From Tenericutes bacterium HGW-Tenericutes-1 (lineage in GTDB: Bacteria; Bacillota_I; Bacilli_A; Izemoplasmatales; Hujiaoplasmataceae): DNA of 64,000 nucleotides. This document shows, piece by piece, positions 42,722-52,395 of this stretch. Made by a program: the position numbers and the translations under genes. The stretch lies in assembly GCA_002839155.1 (NCBI GenBank), contig PGXM01000003.1:62001-126000 (forward strand), given 5' to 3'. Within the stretch, counting starts at the first letter, position 1, and each line of letters starts with the position of its first letter. A model generated the notes under the pieces. It was given only the letters and a program-made list of their open reading frames with translations. It was not told where the DNA came from and ran no database searches.

Positions 42722-44023
42722 TTATTCTCCATCTATAAAAACCTGGTTGTAAATCATATCTATATTTCGTTTATAATAATTTAAATCAAATAACTGAACA
42801 ATCTCCAAATTAGATAGTTTTGAGGTAATGTTTTGATCTTCTAAAACAAGTTTTTTAAAATCTAACCCTTCACGATAACTTTTTAAAGCTAATTGTTGAA
42901 TCATATCATAGGCTAATTCTCTTGAGATTCCTTGATCAATTAAAGCGGTTAGTACACGCTGAGAAAAAATGACACCATGCGTTAAATTGATATTTTCTAA
43001 CATTTTTTCAGGATAGACGATTAAAGTTTCTAAGGTGGCGGCATATCGATTTAACATATAATCAAGTAACGTTGTTGCATCTGGTAAGATGATTCGTTCA
43101 ACGCTTGAATGCGATATGTCACGTTCATGCCATAGTGATACATCTTCGTAGGCGGGAATCATATACCCTCTTAATATTCTTGAAAGCCCAGTAATATTTT
43201 CTGAAACGATCGGATTTTGTTTATGAGGCATAGCTGAAGACCCTTTTTGTCCGAGTTCAAATTTTTCAGAAACTTCTCTGACTTCTGTTCTTTGCAAATG
43301 ACGGATTTCTGTCGCTATTTTTTCTAAGGTCGCACCTATCAATGCAATGACTGATAAATAATGTGCATGACGGTCTCTTTGTAATGTTTGCGTTGAAATA
43401 TTCGCTTTATGAATACCAAGTTTCTCAGTCACATAAGTTTCTACAAAGGGTTCAGTAAAAGCAAAGTTCCCAACAGCGCCACTAATTTTACCGCATTCAA
43501 CATCTTTTGCGGCTTCATTAAAGCGACGAATATTTCGTTGCATTTCATCATACCATAATGCCCATTTTAAACCAAATATCGTAATATCTGCGTGAATACC
43601 GTGGGTTCTTCCGATACAGAAAGTATCTTTATATTCAAATGCTTTTTGTTTTAGTATTTTAGTAAAGCGTTCTAAATCCATTCTTAATAAATTGTTTACA
43701 TGTTTTAAAATATAACCATTCGCTGTATCAACAACGTCAGTTGATGTTAATCCATAATGGATATAACGTTTTTCATCATTTAATGATTCAGAAACCGCTC
43801 TTGTAAAAGCAATAACATCATGTTTCGTTGTTTCTTCAATCTCATGAATTTGTTTCAAAGAGAATTTTGCATTCTTTTGGATGGCTATTAATTCATCGTT
43901 AGATAATAACCCTTTTTGATGCAACGCTTCAGCGTTAAAAATCTCGATTTTTAAAAAAGTGTCAAATTTAAATTGTTCACTCCATAGTGCCGCCATTTGC
44001 GGTCTCGTATATCGTTCAATCAT
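42722..44023 (-). CDS. purB: Adenylosuccinate lyase
   Basis: The 433 residues contain HYGLTSTDVVDTANGYILKH, the catalytic-region RTHGIHADITIFGLK and the flexible signature loop GSSAMPHKQNPI. PurB cleaves SAICAR and adenylosuccinate in purine synthesis. It overlaps folD by 4 bases (ATGA type), and purA lies elsewhere in this window. Confidence 0.96.
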   Translation of the reverse strand: MIERYTRPQMAALWSEQFKFDTFLKIEIFNAEALHQKGLLSNDELIAIQKNAKFSLKQIHEIEETTKHDVIAFTRAVSESLNDEKRYIHYGLTSTDVVDTANGYILKHVNNLLRMDLERFTKILKQKAFEYKDTFCIGRTHGIHADITIFGLKWALWYDEMQRNIRRFNEAAKDVECGKISGAVGNFAFTEPFVETYVTEKLGIHKANISTQTLQRDRHAHYLSVIALIGATLEKIATEIRHLQRTEVREVSEKFELGQKGSSAMPHKQNPIVSENITGLSRILRGYMIPAYEDVSLWHERDISHSSVERIILPDATTLLDYMLNRYAATLETLIVYPEKMLENINLTHGVIFSQRVLTALIDQGISRELAYDMIQQLALKSYREGLDFKKLVLEDQNITSKLSNLEIVQLFDLNYYKRNIDMIYNQVFIDGE

Positions 44024-44877
44024 CGTTTATTTTCAACCAAACTTTCATAACAAGTTAATGTATTTTCTAATAAACACGCAATCGTCATTGGCCCAACACC
44101 GCCAGGTACTGGGGTGATAAATCCGGCCACTTTTTCAGCGGATTCAAACTCAACGTCACCAACGATAACATCATCAACTCTAGAAATGCCCACATCAATA
44201 ACCGTTGCGCCGGTTTTGATATAGGAACTATTAACCATTTTTGGTTTTCCCATGGCCACAACTAATATATCAGCGGTTTTAGCCATTGCTTGAAGATCTT
44301 TTGTTCTACTATGACAAATTGTAACGGTACCATTTTCTCTGAGTAATAAGGATGCCATCGGCTTACCAACAATTTGACTTCTTCCGATCACGACACAATG
44401 TTGTCCTTCGATAGGAATATGATATTTTTTTAAGATTCTTATAATTCCTAAAGGTGTGCAAGGAACTAAATGCGGAAACCCGTTTGTTAATAATGCAACA
44501 TTTTTTGGTGTGAAGCCATCAACATCTTTATCTGATCTTATATGTTCGATCACGTTTTCAGCGTTTAAATGCTTTGGAATGGGGAGTTGTAATAAGATGC
44601 CATGAACTGAAGTGTCATTATTTAAATCATCGACGATTTTTAGTAATTCAACTTCTGAAATTAAAGCATCGACTTTAACGACCGTACTTATTATTCCCGC
44701 TTTGCGGCAAGCTGTTTCTTTCCCTTTAACATAACTCTGACTAGCTGGATTATCACCAACTAGAATAACAGCCAAATGGGGCGTTATTCCATTTTTATGA
44801 ATGAGTTTTTCAACTCGATTTTTAACGTCTTCTCTAATTTCTAGTGACAATGATTTTCCATCTAATAATTGTGCCAT
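44020..44877 (-). CDS. folD: Bifunctional methylenetetrahydrofolate dehydrogenase/cyclohydrolase
   Basis: The 285 residues contain the active-site Lys in SYVKGKETACRKAGI, the PIPKH loop (LQLPIPKHLN), DVDGFTP, the NADP site VVIGRSQIVGKPMA and the C-terminal PGGVGPMTIACLLENT. It supplies 10-formyl-THF, a purine cofactor, fitting the coupled purB gene. GAGGGAG precedes the ATG. The 256-base gap to the divergent tyrA gene is AT-rich with no clear feature beyond presumed promoters. Confidence 0.97.
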   Translation of the reverse strand: MAQLLDGKSLSLEIREDVKNRVEKLIHKNGITPHLAVILVGDNPASQSYVKGKETACRKAGIISTVVKVDALISEVELLKIVDDLNNDTSVHGILLQLPIPKHLNAENVIEHIRSDKDVDGFTPKNVALLTNGFPHLVPCTPLGIIRILKKYHIPIEGQHCVVIGRSQIVGKPMASLLLRENGTVTICHSRTKDLQAMAKTADILVVAMGKPKMVNSSYIKTGATVIDVGISRVDDVIVGDVEFESAEKVAGFITPVPGGVGPMTIACLLENTLTCYESLVENKR

Positions 44878-45133
44878 TATTAATCTCCCTCGCTTTTTAA
44901 TTAAGGATAATATATCAAAAAAGTATCATTCAAAATCAAGTGCAGGTTATAAGTTAAAAATCATTTCTTCTTAACAATTATAACATATCAATCCAATGAT
45001 AAAAAGATAATCTAAAAGTAAATGTCCTGTTTATCCTGTTATTATGTAATGATTATTCGAATTTATCGAAAATCAGTATAAGTTTGCTTATATTATGATA
45101 AAATAATATAAAATATGACTGGGGGATGAAATC

Positions 45134-45979
45134 ATGAACATTGGAATCGTTGGGTTGGGTTTAATGGGTGGCAGTATTGCCAAATCGCTTTTTGGAAGAT
45201 ATCAAATCCACGCTTTTGATAAAGATCCAAACGCCATTGAATATGCTTTAAAACATCAAATCATCGATTACGGATATTCAGATGTCGAAAAATTCTTTGC
45301 TTCGACAGAAGTTATCTATTTATGTTTATACCCACGTGCACTAGTTGAATTCATGAAGAGCAATTCCGAGTATATTAAAAAAGACACTGTTTTGATTGAA
45401 ATTTCTGGAGTAAAAACTGAATTAGTTCAATCTTTAAAACCCTACCTAGATAATCGTTTTGATTTCATATTCACTCATCCGATTGCAGGAAGAGAAAAAG
45501 TTGGCGTCGCGTCTTCAAAAGTATCAATTTTTGTGAATGCTAATTATGTTATTTGTCCACTTGATATTAACCAAACAAAAAATCTTGAACTCACAGAAAA
45601 TTTAGCGCGTTCAATGGGGTTTTCAACCATCTCGTATTTAAGTCCAGAAAAACACGATGAAATTATTGCATATACATCTCAGTTAACGCATGTCTTATCA
45701 TTAGCCTTGGTTCAAAGTGATACTCAATCCTATGATACGGGTAAATTCATTGGTGACTCCTACCGTGATTTGACGAGAATTGCGATGATTAATGCGCCGC
45801 TATGGGCCGAGTTATTTTTAGAAAACAAAGAAAATCTACTTAAAAAGATTGAAAGCTTTAAATCTGCTTTATCTGAATATGAATCTTGTCTAAAAAATAA
45901 TGATGAACTATCCTTAATTGAATTAATGCATAGCGCAAAAGAAATACGTCTAAATCTAGAAAAAGAGGATCAACGATGA
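45134..45979 (+). CDS. tyrA: Prephenate dehydrogenase
   Basis: The 281 residues start with a Rossmann NAD site (NIGIVGLGLMGGSIAKSL) and show HPIAGREKVG, the substrate-binding core, and an all-helical C-terminal dimerisation domain. No ACT or chorismate mutase domain is fused. The enzyme converts prephenate to 4-hydroxyphenylpyruvate, the last step before transamination to tyrosine. It leads the aro cluster, overlapping aroA by 4 bases. Confidence 0.93.
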   Translation: MNIGIVGLGLMGGSIAKSLFGRYQIHAFDKDPNAIEYALKHQIIDYGYSDVEKFFASTEVIYLCLYPRALVEFMKSNSEYIKKDTVLIEISGVKTELVQSLKPYLDNRFDFIFTHPIAGREKVGVASSKVSIFVNANYVICPLDINQTKNLELTENLARSMGFSTISYLSPEKHDEIIAYTSQLTHVLSLALVQSDTQSYDTGKFIGDSYRDLTRIAMINAPLWAELFLENKENLLKKIESFKSALSEYESCLKNNDELSLIELMHSAKEIRLNLEKEDQR

Positions 45980-47241
45980 ATGTACTCATTACCCCCGGAA
46001 GGTTATCTGGATCAGTCACGATTCCTCCTTCCAAAAGTCAATCACATCGAGCTATCATCGCCGCTTCACTTTCAAAGGGGAAAAGCGTTTTAAATAACGT
46101 TGTTTTAAGCGAGGATGTACTAGCTACATTATCAGCAATGGAAAAATTAGGCGTAAAAATCGTTACAAATAATCACCAGTTGATTATTCATGGTATTTCA
46201 CGGATAAATGTAGCGGATGATAATTTTGTTGATTGTAATGAATCCGGTTCAACGATTCGGTTTTTAATTCCTTTGTTATCATTAAGTAAGCAAAAAATTG
46301 TATTAACTGGAAAACCGGGGTTATTTAAACGCCCAATGTCAATTTATGAACAACTATTTAAAGATCGGGGTCTTTGTTTTCAACAAAATGAAAAATCCAT
46401 CATTATCAATGGTGCGTTACCCGCAGATACCTATCAAATCCCAGGCAATGTATCGAGTCAATTTGTATCTGGATTAATGTTTGCATTACCTTTACAAAAA
46501 GAAGATTCTATCATCGAAGTAACTGGAGAATTAGAGTCTAAAGAATATATCGATATGACGATCGATATTTTAAAACGATTTGGAATAACCATCGAAATCG
46601 ATGGTAACAGATATTTGATTCCGGGTAATCAAAAATATAAGGCAACAAGTATCGTCATTGAAGGTGATTATTCGCAAATGGCATTTTATGGCGTAGCGGG
46701 ATTATTCTGCGGCGATTTAACTTGTAAAAACATGTCCTATGATTCAATTCAACCCGATCGTAGAGTTTTAGACTTCATTGAGAAAATGAATGGGTACTAT
46801 ACTTGGAATAATTCTGACATTGTCTTCCATTATTCAAATACCATCGGAACGACTATTGATGTTAGTCAATGTCCTGATATTGCACCAATTCTTTCAATTC
46901 TTGGCGCATTATCAACTGGAAAAACCGTGATTGAAAATGCGACAAGATTAAAATACAAAGAATCAAATCGTTTAAGTTCAACGTATGAAACACTCAAAAA
47001 GATGAATGTCATGGTCGAAATGACAGATTCTTCTCTTATCATTGAGGGAAAACCGATAATTGATGGCGGTACTTTTGATTCATACGGGGACCACCGAATT
47101 GTTATGTCCATCGCTATTGCTGCTATAAAAGCCAATCAAAATGTCATCATTAAAAATGCGGATGCGGTCAATAAATCATATCCAAATTTTTTCCAAGACT
47201 ATCAAAATTTAGGTGGTAATGTCACGTTTTTGGAGGAATAA
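45976..47241 (+). CDS. aroA: 3-phosphoshikimate 1-carboxyvinyltransferase (EPSP synthase)
   Basis: The 421 residues contain PSKSQSHRAIIAA near the N-terminus, CNESGSTIRFLIPLLSL, GKPGLFKRPMSIY and the closing YGDHRIVMSIAIAA motif. The enzyme joins shikimate 3-phosphate and PEP. It is tightly packed: 4-base overlap with tyrA and 3 bases before aroB. Confidence 0.96.
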   Translation: MNVLITPGRLSGSVTIPPSKSQSHRAIIAASLSKGKSVLNNVVLSEDVLATLSAMEKLGVKIVTNNHQLIIHGISRINVADDNFVDCNESGSTIRFLIPLLSLSKQKIVLTGKPGLFKRPMSIYEQLFKDRGLCFQQNEKSIIINGALPADTYQIPGNVSSQFVSGLMFALPLQKEDSIIEVTGELESKEYIDMTIDILKRFGITIEIDGNRYLIPGNQKYKATSIVIEGDYSQMAFYGVAGLFCGDLTCKNMSYDSIQPDRRVLDFIEKMNGYYTWNNSDIVFHYSNTIGTTIDVSQCPDIAPILSILGALSTGKTVIENATRLKYKESNRLSSTYETLKKMNVMVEMTDSSLIIEGKPIIDGGTFDSYGDHRIVMSIAIAAIKANQNVIIKNADAVNKSYPNFFQDYQNLGGNVTFLEE

Positions 47242-47244
47242 TTT

Positions 47245-48231
47245 ATGCGTCAATTAAGTGTTAAATCGCATCAAGGTACTTACGACGTCCTCATTGAGTC
47301 GGGCTTGTTAAAAAGATTAAAACACCATATCAATCCCGAACTATTCTATGTCATTATCGCTGATGACATGATTCCAATTGATTATGTCAACGATGTTAAG
47401 AATGCTTGTCCTGATCATCTATTGATTCGTTTTCCTGCGGGCGAAATGAGTAAGTCGCTCTTTGAGTTTTCTAGAATCATTGATATCATGGTAAAACATA
47501 ATATCCGTAAAGATGCCGTTGTCGTTGCATTAGGTGGCGGCGTAACCGGAGATTTATCTGGTTTTATCGCTTCTGTTTATTCAAGAGGCCTTGATTTTAT
47601 ACAAATTCCAACAACCTTGCTTTCACAAATTGATTCTTCTGTTGGTGGAAAGGTGGCGATAAATACAACCGATGCTAAAAACATCATCGGTTCAATCTAT
47701 CCGCCAAAGAAAGTATTAATTGATTCTCAAACTTTAAATACGTTAGATAAGCGTCAAATCAATGCTGGCATGGCAGAAATGATAAAATATGGTATGATCG
47801 CTGATAAAGCGTTTTTCGAAAAAATTAAAAACGAAGATCCGAGTCAAGACTGGGATTATTATATTCATAAATCTTTAGAAATCAAAAAAAGGTATGTCGA
47901 AGCCGATGAATTTGATAATTCCATTCGTCAATCGCTCAATTTTGGTCATACTATCGGTCATGCTTTAGAAACCTATTATGAATATAAAAAATATCTTCAT
48001 GGCGAAGCGATTGCAATTGGTATGGTTCAAATTGTTTCAAACCCGCAAATTAAAAAAGAATTGATCGAATGTCTAAAAAAATATAACTTACCGACAAGTG
48101 ATCCGGTCAGTTTCGATGAATTAAAAGTTTATATCAATCGTGATAAAAAAGGAAGAAAAGACTTACTTAAGATTGTTGATGTTACAGAAATCGGATTTTC
48201 AGTTATTGTAAAATCTCAGTTCAAATTATAA
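47245..48231 (+). CDS. aroB: 3-dehydroquinate synthase
   Basis: The 328 residues show the NAD-binding LGGGVTGDLSGFIASVYSRG, the substrate-binding PTTLLSQIDSSVGGKVAIN and the zinc-ligand region LNFGHTIGHALE. The enzyme cyclises DAHP to 3-dehydroquinate. It is slightly short for the family (about 340-360), and GGAGG precedes the ATG. Confidence 0.96.
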   Translation: MRQLSVKSHQGTYDVLIESGLLKRLKHHINPELFYVIIADDMIPIDYVNDVKNACPDHLLIRFPAGEMSKSLFEFSRIIDIMVKHNIRKDAVVVALGGGVTGDLSGFIASVYSRGLDFIQIPTTLLSQIDSSVGGKVAINTTDAKNIIGSIYPPKKVLIDSQTLNTLDKRQINAGMAEMIKYGMIADKAFFEKIKNEDPSQDWDYYIHKSLEIKKRYVEADEFDNSIRQSLNFGHTIGHALETYYEYKKYLHGEAIAIGMVQIVSNPQIKKELIECLKKYNLPTSDPVSFDELKVYINRDKKGRKDLLKIVDVTEIGFSVIVKSQFKL

Positions 48232-48248
48232 AAATTGGAAGTGAAACT

Positions 48249-49343
48249 ATGAATTCTTTTGGAAACAATTTAAAAGTCTCCTTATTTGGTGAATCACACG
48301 GGGATAATATTGGTATCGTTATTGATGGTCTTGCATCTGGTATTGAAATAGATTTTAATTTAATCGATTTTGAACTAACAAAAAGAAGACCAAAAAGCAT
48401 TTACTCTACCTCGCGTCAAGAAACTGATTTATATCAAGTTTTAAGTGGGTTATATCTCGGAAAAACGACGGGAGCCCCTTTAACTTTTGTGATTCCAAAT
48501 ACAAACAAAATATCAACAGATTATCAAAATGTCTTCGATACTCCACGTCCGAGCCATGCAGATTATTCAGCTTATGTTAAATTTGATGGATATAACGATC
48601 CTCGTGGTGGTGGAATGTTTTCTGGAAGAGTGACAGCTTTATTTATGATTGTGGGATCTATTGCGAAACAAATATTAAACAAACAAGGCATTGAAGTGGC
48701 TTCTCACATCTTGAAGATTCATCATGTGCATGATCAATCTTTTAATCCAGTTCATATTGAAGTAGATCAAGCCAAAAATTTACAAAATCTTGATTTCCCA
48801 CTGATTGATTCTACAGTTGAAGCATCGATGCGTGAGACCATTTTAAATGCTAAAAACAATGAAGATTCCGTTGGGGGTATTGTTGAAACGGCAATACTTA
48901 ATTTACCTGCAGGAATCGGTAATCCTTTGTTTAATTCAATTGAAAGCTATCTGTCATCGCTTTATTATAGCGTTCCTTCCGTTAAAGGTGTAGAATTCGG
49001 TGATGGCTTTAATATCACAAACGCTTTTGGATCTGAAGTCAATGATGGTTATCAAATCAATAACGGTAAAATTGAAACCTTGAGCAATCATAATGGTGGG
49101 ATTTTAGGTGGTATTACTACGGGTATGCCTATCATTGTTAAATGTGCAATCAAACCGACGCCTTCGATTGGAAAACCACAATCATCGGTTAATCTTAAAT
49201 CAAACGAAAACGTCACGTTAGAAATTAAAGGTAGACATGATCCCGCCATCGTCAACCGTGTTGTTCATGTTATAAACGCTGTTACTTATTATGGAATCTT
49301 AGATTTATTAATGGGTTCTAAAAAATCGGATTGGATGCGCTAA
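48249..49343 (+). CDS. aroC: Chorismate synthase
   Basis: The 364 residues show GESHGDNIGIVIDGL at the start, KRRPK and the FMN-binding DPRGGGMFSGR region, and the family end motif GRHDPAIVNRVVHV. It needs reduced FMN to remove phosphate from EPSP and give chorismate, the branch point that feeds TyrA here. Confidence 0.96.
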   Translation: MNSFGNNLKVSLFGESHGDNIGIVIDGLASGIEIDFNLIDFELTKRRPKSIYSTSRQETDLYQVLSGLYLGKTTGAPLTFVIPNTNKISTDYQNVFDTPRPSHADYSAYVKFDGYNDPRGGGMFSGRVTALFMIVGSIAKQILNKQGIEVASHILKIHHVHDQSFNPVHIEVDQAKNLQNLDFPLIDSTVEASMRETILNAKNNEDSVGGIVETAILNLPAGIGNPLFNSIESYLSSLYYSVPSVKGVEFGDGFNITNAFGSEVNDGYQINNGKIETLSNHNGGILGGITTGMPIIVKCAIKPTPSIGKPQSSVNLKSNENVTLEIKGRHDPAIVNRVVHVINAVTYYGILDLLMGSKKSDWMR

Positions 49344-49344
49344 T

Positions 49345-50598
49345 ATGTTTGGCTTAGTAGGAAAATCACTATCTCATTCAATTTCACCGCTCATTCATTC
49401 AAGTTTAGGCGATCCTAATTATCGGGTATGGGAAACTCAAGACATTGAAAGTTTTATTAAAACTCAAGATTTTTCGGGATTAAATGTGACGATTCCTTAT
49501 AAAGAAACGATCATTCCTTATCTTGATGAATTAGATGGCATTGCTAAAACCATTCAGTCTGTGAATACCGTCATTAAACGTGATGGCAAACTAATAGGTT
49601 ATAATACGGATTATTATGGATTGTTTAAAACCATTCAATACCATAAAATATCAATCAAAAATAAAAAGGTATTAATCATTGGTAATGGTGGCGCATCTAA
49701 AACCGTCGCATTACTCATGAAAAATATGAATGCTCAGAAAATACAAATCATTTGTCGCAATCCAAAGAAAGAAACCGAAGCGCCTTTAACAGACATCGCT
49801 CTATTATATGATTCAAACGTCATTATCAATACAACCCCAATCGGAATGTATCCCCATAACAACGATGAATTAATTTTTACATTATCAAATTTCAATGCGT
49901 TAGAAACTGTTCTAGATTTAATTTATAATCCATTAAGAACAAAATTAATGATTGAAGCAGAGTCAAATGGCGCAAAAGCCTATAACGGTTTATATATGCT
50001 TGTGATGCAAGCAAAAGCTAGCCGGGAACTCTTTTTGAATGATTCAAATATCGATCATTCATTGCCTAAAAAAATCTATGATAATCTTAATAAAACTAGA
50101 CACAATCTTGTATTTGTCGGTTTACCACTTTGTGGAAAATCAGCTTATGCAAAAATGGTAGCTCCGATTTATCAAAAACCAATTATCGACACTGATACTT
50201 TGATTGAAATGCTAGAAAATCAACCGATATCAGATATTTTTAAAGATAAAGGTGAACCTTACTTTAGACAATTAGAAAATAAAGTTGTGACTGATCTTTA
50301 TCAAAGTAATCATATCATCATTTCTACCGGTGGAGGTATGATTCAAGATTCAGATATCATGAATAAATTAAAACAAAATGGCATTATCATCTATTTGGAC
50401 AAAGATTACCATCAAATCATGGAAAAAGATATCAGAAACCGTCCTTTGATAAATTCGAAGGAAGATGTCGAAAGAATTGCACTTGCTCGTATCCCCTTAT
50501 ATGAAAAATACGCCGATATTTTAATAAAAGTCGATCGACCAAAAAATGAAGTATTATCAGAAATCGAGGCGATGTTAAGTGACTATTTTAGTCGTTAA
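49345..50598 (+). CDS. Bifunctional shikimate dehydrogenase-shikimate kinase (AroE-AroK fusion)
   Basis: The 417-residue protein joins two enzymes. Residues 1 to about 245 are AroE: GKSLSHSISPLIHS at the start, catalytic Lys53 in NVTIPYKE, NTDYYG, the NADP loop GNGGASKT and NTTPIGMYP. Residues about 253-417 are AroK: P-loop GLPLCGKS (259-266), DTDTLIE, STGGGMI and RPLI. The gene has one frame, one ribosome binding site and an intact linker. Fusion would channel dehydroshikimate to shikimate 3-phosphate, two consecutive steps. It begins 2 bases after aroC and overlaps aroQ. Confidence 0.95.
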   Translation: MFGLVGKSLSHSISPLIHSSLGDPNYRVWETQDIESFIKTQDFSGLNVTIPYKETIIPYLDELDGIAKTIQSVNTVIKRDGKLIGYNTDYYGLFKTIQYHKISIKNKKVLIIGNGGASKTVALLMKNMNAQKIQIICRNPKKETEAPLTDIALLYDSNVIINTTPIGMYPHNNDELIFTLSNFNALETVLDLIYNPLRTKLMIEAESNGAKAYNGLYMLVMQAKASRELFLNDSNIDHSLPKKIYDNLNKTRHNLVFVGLPLCGKSAYAKMVAPIYQKPIIDTDTLIEMLENQPISDIFKDKGEPYFRQLENKVVTDLYQSNHIIISTGGGMIQDSDIMNKLKQNGIIIYLDKDYHQIMEKDIRNRPLINSKEDVERIALARIPLYEKYADILIKVDRPKNEVLSEIEAMLSDYFSR

Positions 50599-51016
50599 TG
50601 GCCCTAATTTAAATCTATTAGGTGAAAGAGAACCTGCAGTATACGGTAAAGAAACTTACGCTGATTTAGTAAAATCTATAACCTATTACGGTAAAACAAA
50701 GAATGTTAAAATCATCGTTAAACAATCAAATCACGAAGGTGAATTAATTGATATCATTCAAAATTATCGTAAAAAAATCGATGGAATCGTTATCAATCCT
50801 GGAGCATTAACGCATTATTCATATGCCTTGCACGATTGTATCAAAGGAATTGATGTTCCAACCATCGAAGTCCATTTGTCTGATATAGAAAAACGCGAAG
50901 AATTTCGCAAAATATCGGTTATCAAATCGGCTTGTATCAACCAAATAAAAGGGAAAGGTGTCAATGGTTATTATGAAGCCATCGACTTATTGCTTGAGAG
51001 GAAGCTAAAATCATGA
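50579..51016 (+). CDS. aroQ: 3-dehydroquinate dehydratase, type II
   Basis: The 145 residues start ILVVNGPNLNLLGEREPAVYG and contain SNHEGELIDII, GIVINPGALTHYSYALHD and VHLSDIEKREEFR, all type II hallmarks. The enzyme makes 3-dehydroshikimate. It overlaps the AroE-AroK gene by 20 bases and aroF by 4, so translation is probably coupled. Confidence 0.96.
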   Translation: MTILVVNGPNLNLLGEREPAVYGKETYADLVKSITYYGKTKNVKIIVKQSNHEGELIDIIQNYRKKIDGIVINPGALTHYSYALHDCIKGIDVPTIEVHLSDIEKREEFRKISVIKSACINQIKGKGVNGYYEAIDLLLERKLKS

Positions 51017-52029
51017 TTATTAAATTTAAAGAAGGTACACAGAAAAAAGATATAGAGATTTTAAGAAGTGCCTTAATGGGCATGGGTTTCAATATCCATG
51101 AAAGTATTGGGGAATCCATTACCATCTTTGGTGTTGTGGGTGATACAACAAAATTTGATGCGAATAGTTTATATGCTTATAAATTCGTTGATACAGTTTT
51201 AAGAGTTCAAGAACCCTTTAAGAAAGTTAATCGTAAATTTAAACCAGACGATACCATCGTTGATTGTAGTGGTGTGTTAGTTGGTGGTAAAAATATTGTT
51301 ATTATGGGCGGTCCTTGCGCCGTTGAAAGTGAAGAACAAATCGATACCATCACCCCGCTCGTAAAAGCGTCTGGCGCAAGCGTTTTACGCGCTGGAGCCT
51401 ACAAACCAAGAACAAGTCCTTACTCATTCCAAGGTATAGGGCCTGAAGGATTAGCTATTTTAAAAAGAGCGAGTGAAAAATATCATATTCCCGTTGTCAG
51501 TGAATTAATGTCGATTGAAGACTTACCAGCGTTTCTTGAAAACGTTGATATCATTCAAATCGGTGCACGAAATATGCAAAACTTCTCACTGTTAAAAGAA
51601 TTAGGCAAAACAACAAAACCAATTTTATTAAAAAGAGGTTTAGCGAATACCATTGAAGAATGGTTAATGTCCGCTGAATATATTATGGCAGGCGGAAATC
51701 CTAATGTTATTTTATGTGAAAGAGGCATTAGAACCTTTGAAACTTCAACGAGAAATACGTTAGATATTAGTGCGATTCCAGTTATCAAAAAATTATCGCA
51801 TTTACCGATCATCATTGATCCATCTCACGCAAGCGGAAGATGGGAATATATTGAATCGTTATCCAAAGCAGCGATCGCAGCTGGCGCAGACGGATTAATC
51901 ATCGAAGTTCATCCAGAACCTGAAAAAGCGTTGTCAGATGGGCAACAATCTCTTAAACCAGAGCGCTTTGATGAACTCGTTAAGAATTGCCGCAGAATTG
52001 CTTTGGCGATTGATAGAACATTAGAATAA
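51013..52029 (+). CDS. aroF: 3-deoxy-7-phosphoheptulonate synthase (DAHP synthase)
   Basis: The 338 residues have a ferredoxin-like N-terminal domain (about 1-70) of the Thermotoga/Bacillus type followed by the catalytic barrel: GGPCAVESEEQI, RAGAYKPRTSPYSFQG, ILLKRG and IIDPSHASGRWEYIE. The N-terminal domain usually gives feedback inhibition by Tyr or Phe. There is no chorismate mutase fusion. This enzyme starts the pathway but is encoded last in the cluster. Confidence 0.96.
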   Translation: MIIKFKEGTQKKDIEILRSALMGMGFNIHESIGESITIFGVVGDTTKFDANSLYAYKFVDTVLRVQEPFKKVNRKFKPDDTIVDCSGVLVGGKNIVIMGGPCAVESEEQIDTITPLVKASGASVLRAGAYKPRTSPYSFQGIGPEGLAILKRASEKYHIPVVSELMSIEDLPAFLENVDIIQIGARNMQNFSLLKELGKTTKPILLKRGLANTIEEWLMSAEYIMAGGNPNVILCERGIRTFETSTRNTLDISAIPVIKKLSHLPIIIDPSHASGRWEYIESLSKAAIAAGADGLIIEVHPEPEKALSDGQQSLKPERFDELVKNCRRIALAIDRTLE

Positions 52030-52112
52030 ACGAAATATAAACTCCATTTTTAACGAATGGGTAGTAAAAATAAAAAACCTATGATATAATCACGTTTGAA
52101 AGGAGGGATCAT

Positions 52113-52328
52113 ATGAGTGAATATGTAAAACTTATCGATGGTCTCCCTCTTATTCTCAAGGTGATTTTGGCTTTACCTGGTTTAGATAACATTGTGTACG
52201 GTATCTATAGAATCGCTAAGGGTAAACTTATCATTGGTGTTTTATGGATCATCTTCGCAGGATGGATTGGTTTCATAATTGATCTATACACTATCTTAAC
52301 TAAAGGCAAAGTCACATTCCTTGCTTAA
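52113..52328 (+). CDS. Small membrane protein of unknown function
   Basis: The 71 residues have one clear membrane segment (about 41-60, IIGVLWIIFAGWIGFIIDLY) and a weaker one near 12-26. GGAGGG precedes the ATG. The second half resembles small TM2-like or Pmp3-like membrane proteins, but not decisively. It lies 83 bases after aroF and ends at a strong terminator. Confidence 0.72.
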   Translation: MSEYVKLIDGLPLILKVILALPGLDNIVYGIYRIAKGKLIIGVLWIIFAGWIGFIIDLYTILTKGKVTFLA

Positions 52329-52350
52329 AGAGGAACCAAGATAACAAAGA

Positions 52351-52384
52351 AAAAAAGGATTCAATTTTGAGAATCCTTTTTTTC
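52351..52384. terminator. Bidirectional terminator between the small membrane protein and aminotransferase genes
   Basis: AAAAAAGGATTC pairs perfectly with GAATCCTTTTTTT around an 8-base loop, with T runs on both strands between convergent genes. Confidence 0.9.
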
Positions 52385-52395
52385 ATGGTTTTTTA

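Noticed and set aside
44878-45133. Riboswitch or T-box in the folD-tyrA gap
   Set aside because: No T-box sequence or recognisable aptamer motif is visible; only AT-rich promoter-like sequence.
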